Shown piece after piece: positions 5,264 to 5,271 of a stretch of 5,271 nt of DNA. The stretch comes from Coriobacteriales bacterium. Its GTDB lineage: Bacteria; Actinomycetota; Coriobacteriia; Coriobacteriales; UBA8131. The stretch covers positions 1-5,271 of the forward strand of contig JAIRTN010000162.1 of NCBI GenBank assembly GCA_031254905.1, given 5' to 3'. The first letter of the stretch is position 1; each line of letters opens with the position of its first letter. Both the position numbers and the translations under genes were made by a program. Under the pieces are notes generated by a model. That model ran no database searches. It saw only the letters and a list, made by a program, of their open reading frames with translations, and was not told the DNA's origin.

Positions 5264-5271
5264 CCAAATTT

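Overview
The window is an ordinary-looking bacterial chromosomal segment: four complete or nearly complete genes plus the 3' end of a fifth. Most of it is GC-rich, and one gene is visibly more AT-rich. The combination of a RluA-family pseudouridine synthase whose tail resembles coriobacterial RluD-type proteins (from memory, no search run), GC-rich coding, and start codons lying 6-10 bases after TANNNT boxes without Shine-Dalgarno sequences suggests Actinomycetota, possibly class Coriobacteriia. This is a moderate-confidence guess. The ferrochelatase resembles the Gram-negative (E. coli-like) HemH type.

Layout. (1) Bases 1-510, plus strand: C-terminal part of a pseudouridine synthase, converging on and overlapping by 20 bases (2) hemH, 491-1477, minus strand. 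(3) A 200-base divergent intergenic region (1478-1677) carries a candidate -10 box for each flanking gene, four exact copies of an 8-base repeat and a tandem 9-base repeat. (4) 1678-3375, plus strand: a MutS-type ATPase with predicted membrane segments and no mismatch-recognition domain. (5) A 232-base intergenic region (3376-3607) changes abruptly from a C-rich, G-poor stretch, typical of a Rho-loading site, to an A-rich promoter region with two interlocking inverted repeats. (6) 3608-4837, plus strand: an AAA ATPase of the AAA_14/DUF4143 family with base composition unlike its neighbours. (7) 4834-5217, minus strand: a YbaN/DUF454 inner-membrane protein, converging on the ATPase gene with a 4-base overlap of stop codons.

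The genes do not form an obvious pathway. hemH completes haem synthesis, the pseudouridine synthase modifies RNA, and the other three have poorly known roles. The most interesting points are the membrane-anchored MutS-like ATPase, the putative operator structure in front of the compositionally foreign ATPase gene, and the recurring leaderless-type promoter arrangement. I see no CRISPR array, tRNA, rRNA, insertion sequence or convincing multi-gene novel system.
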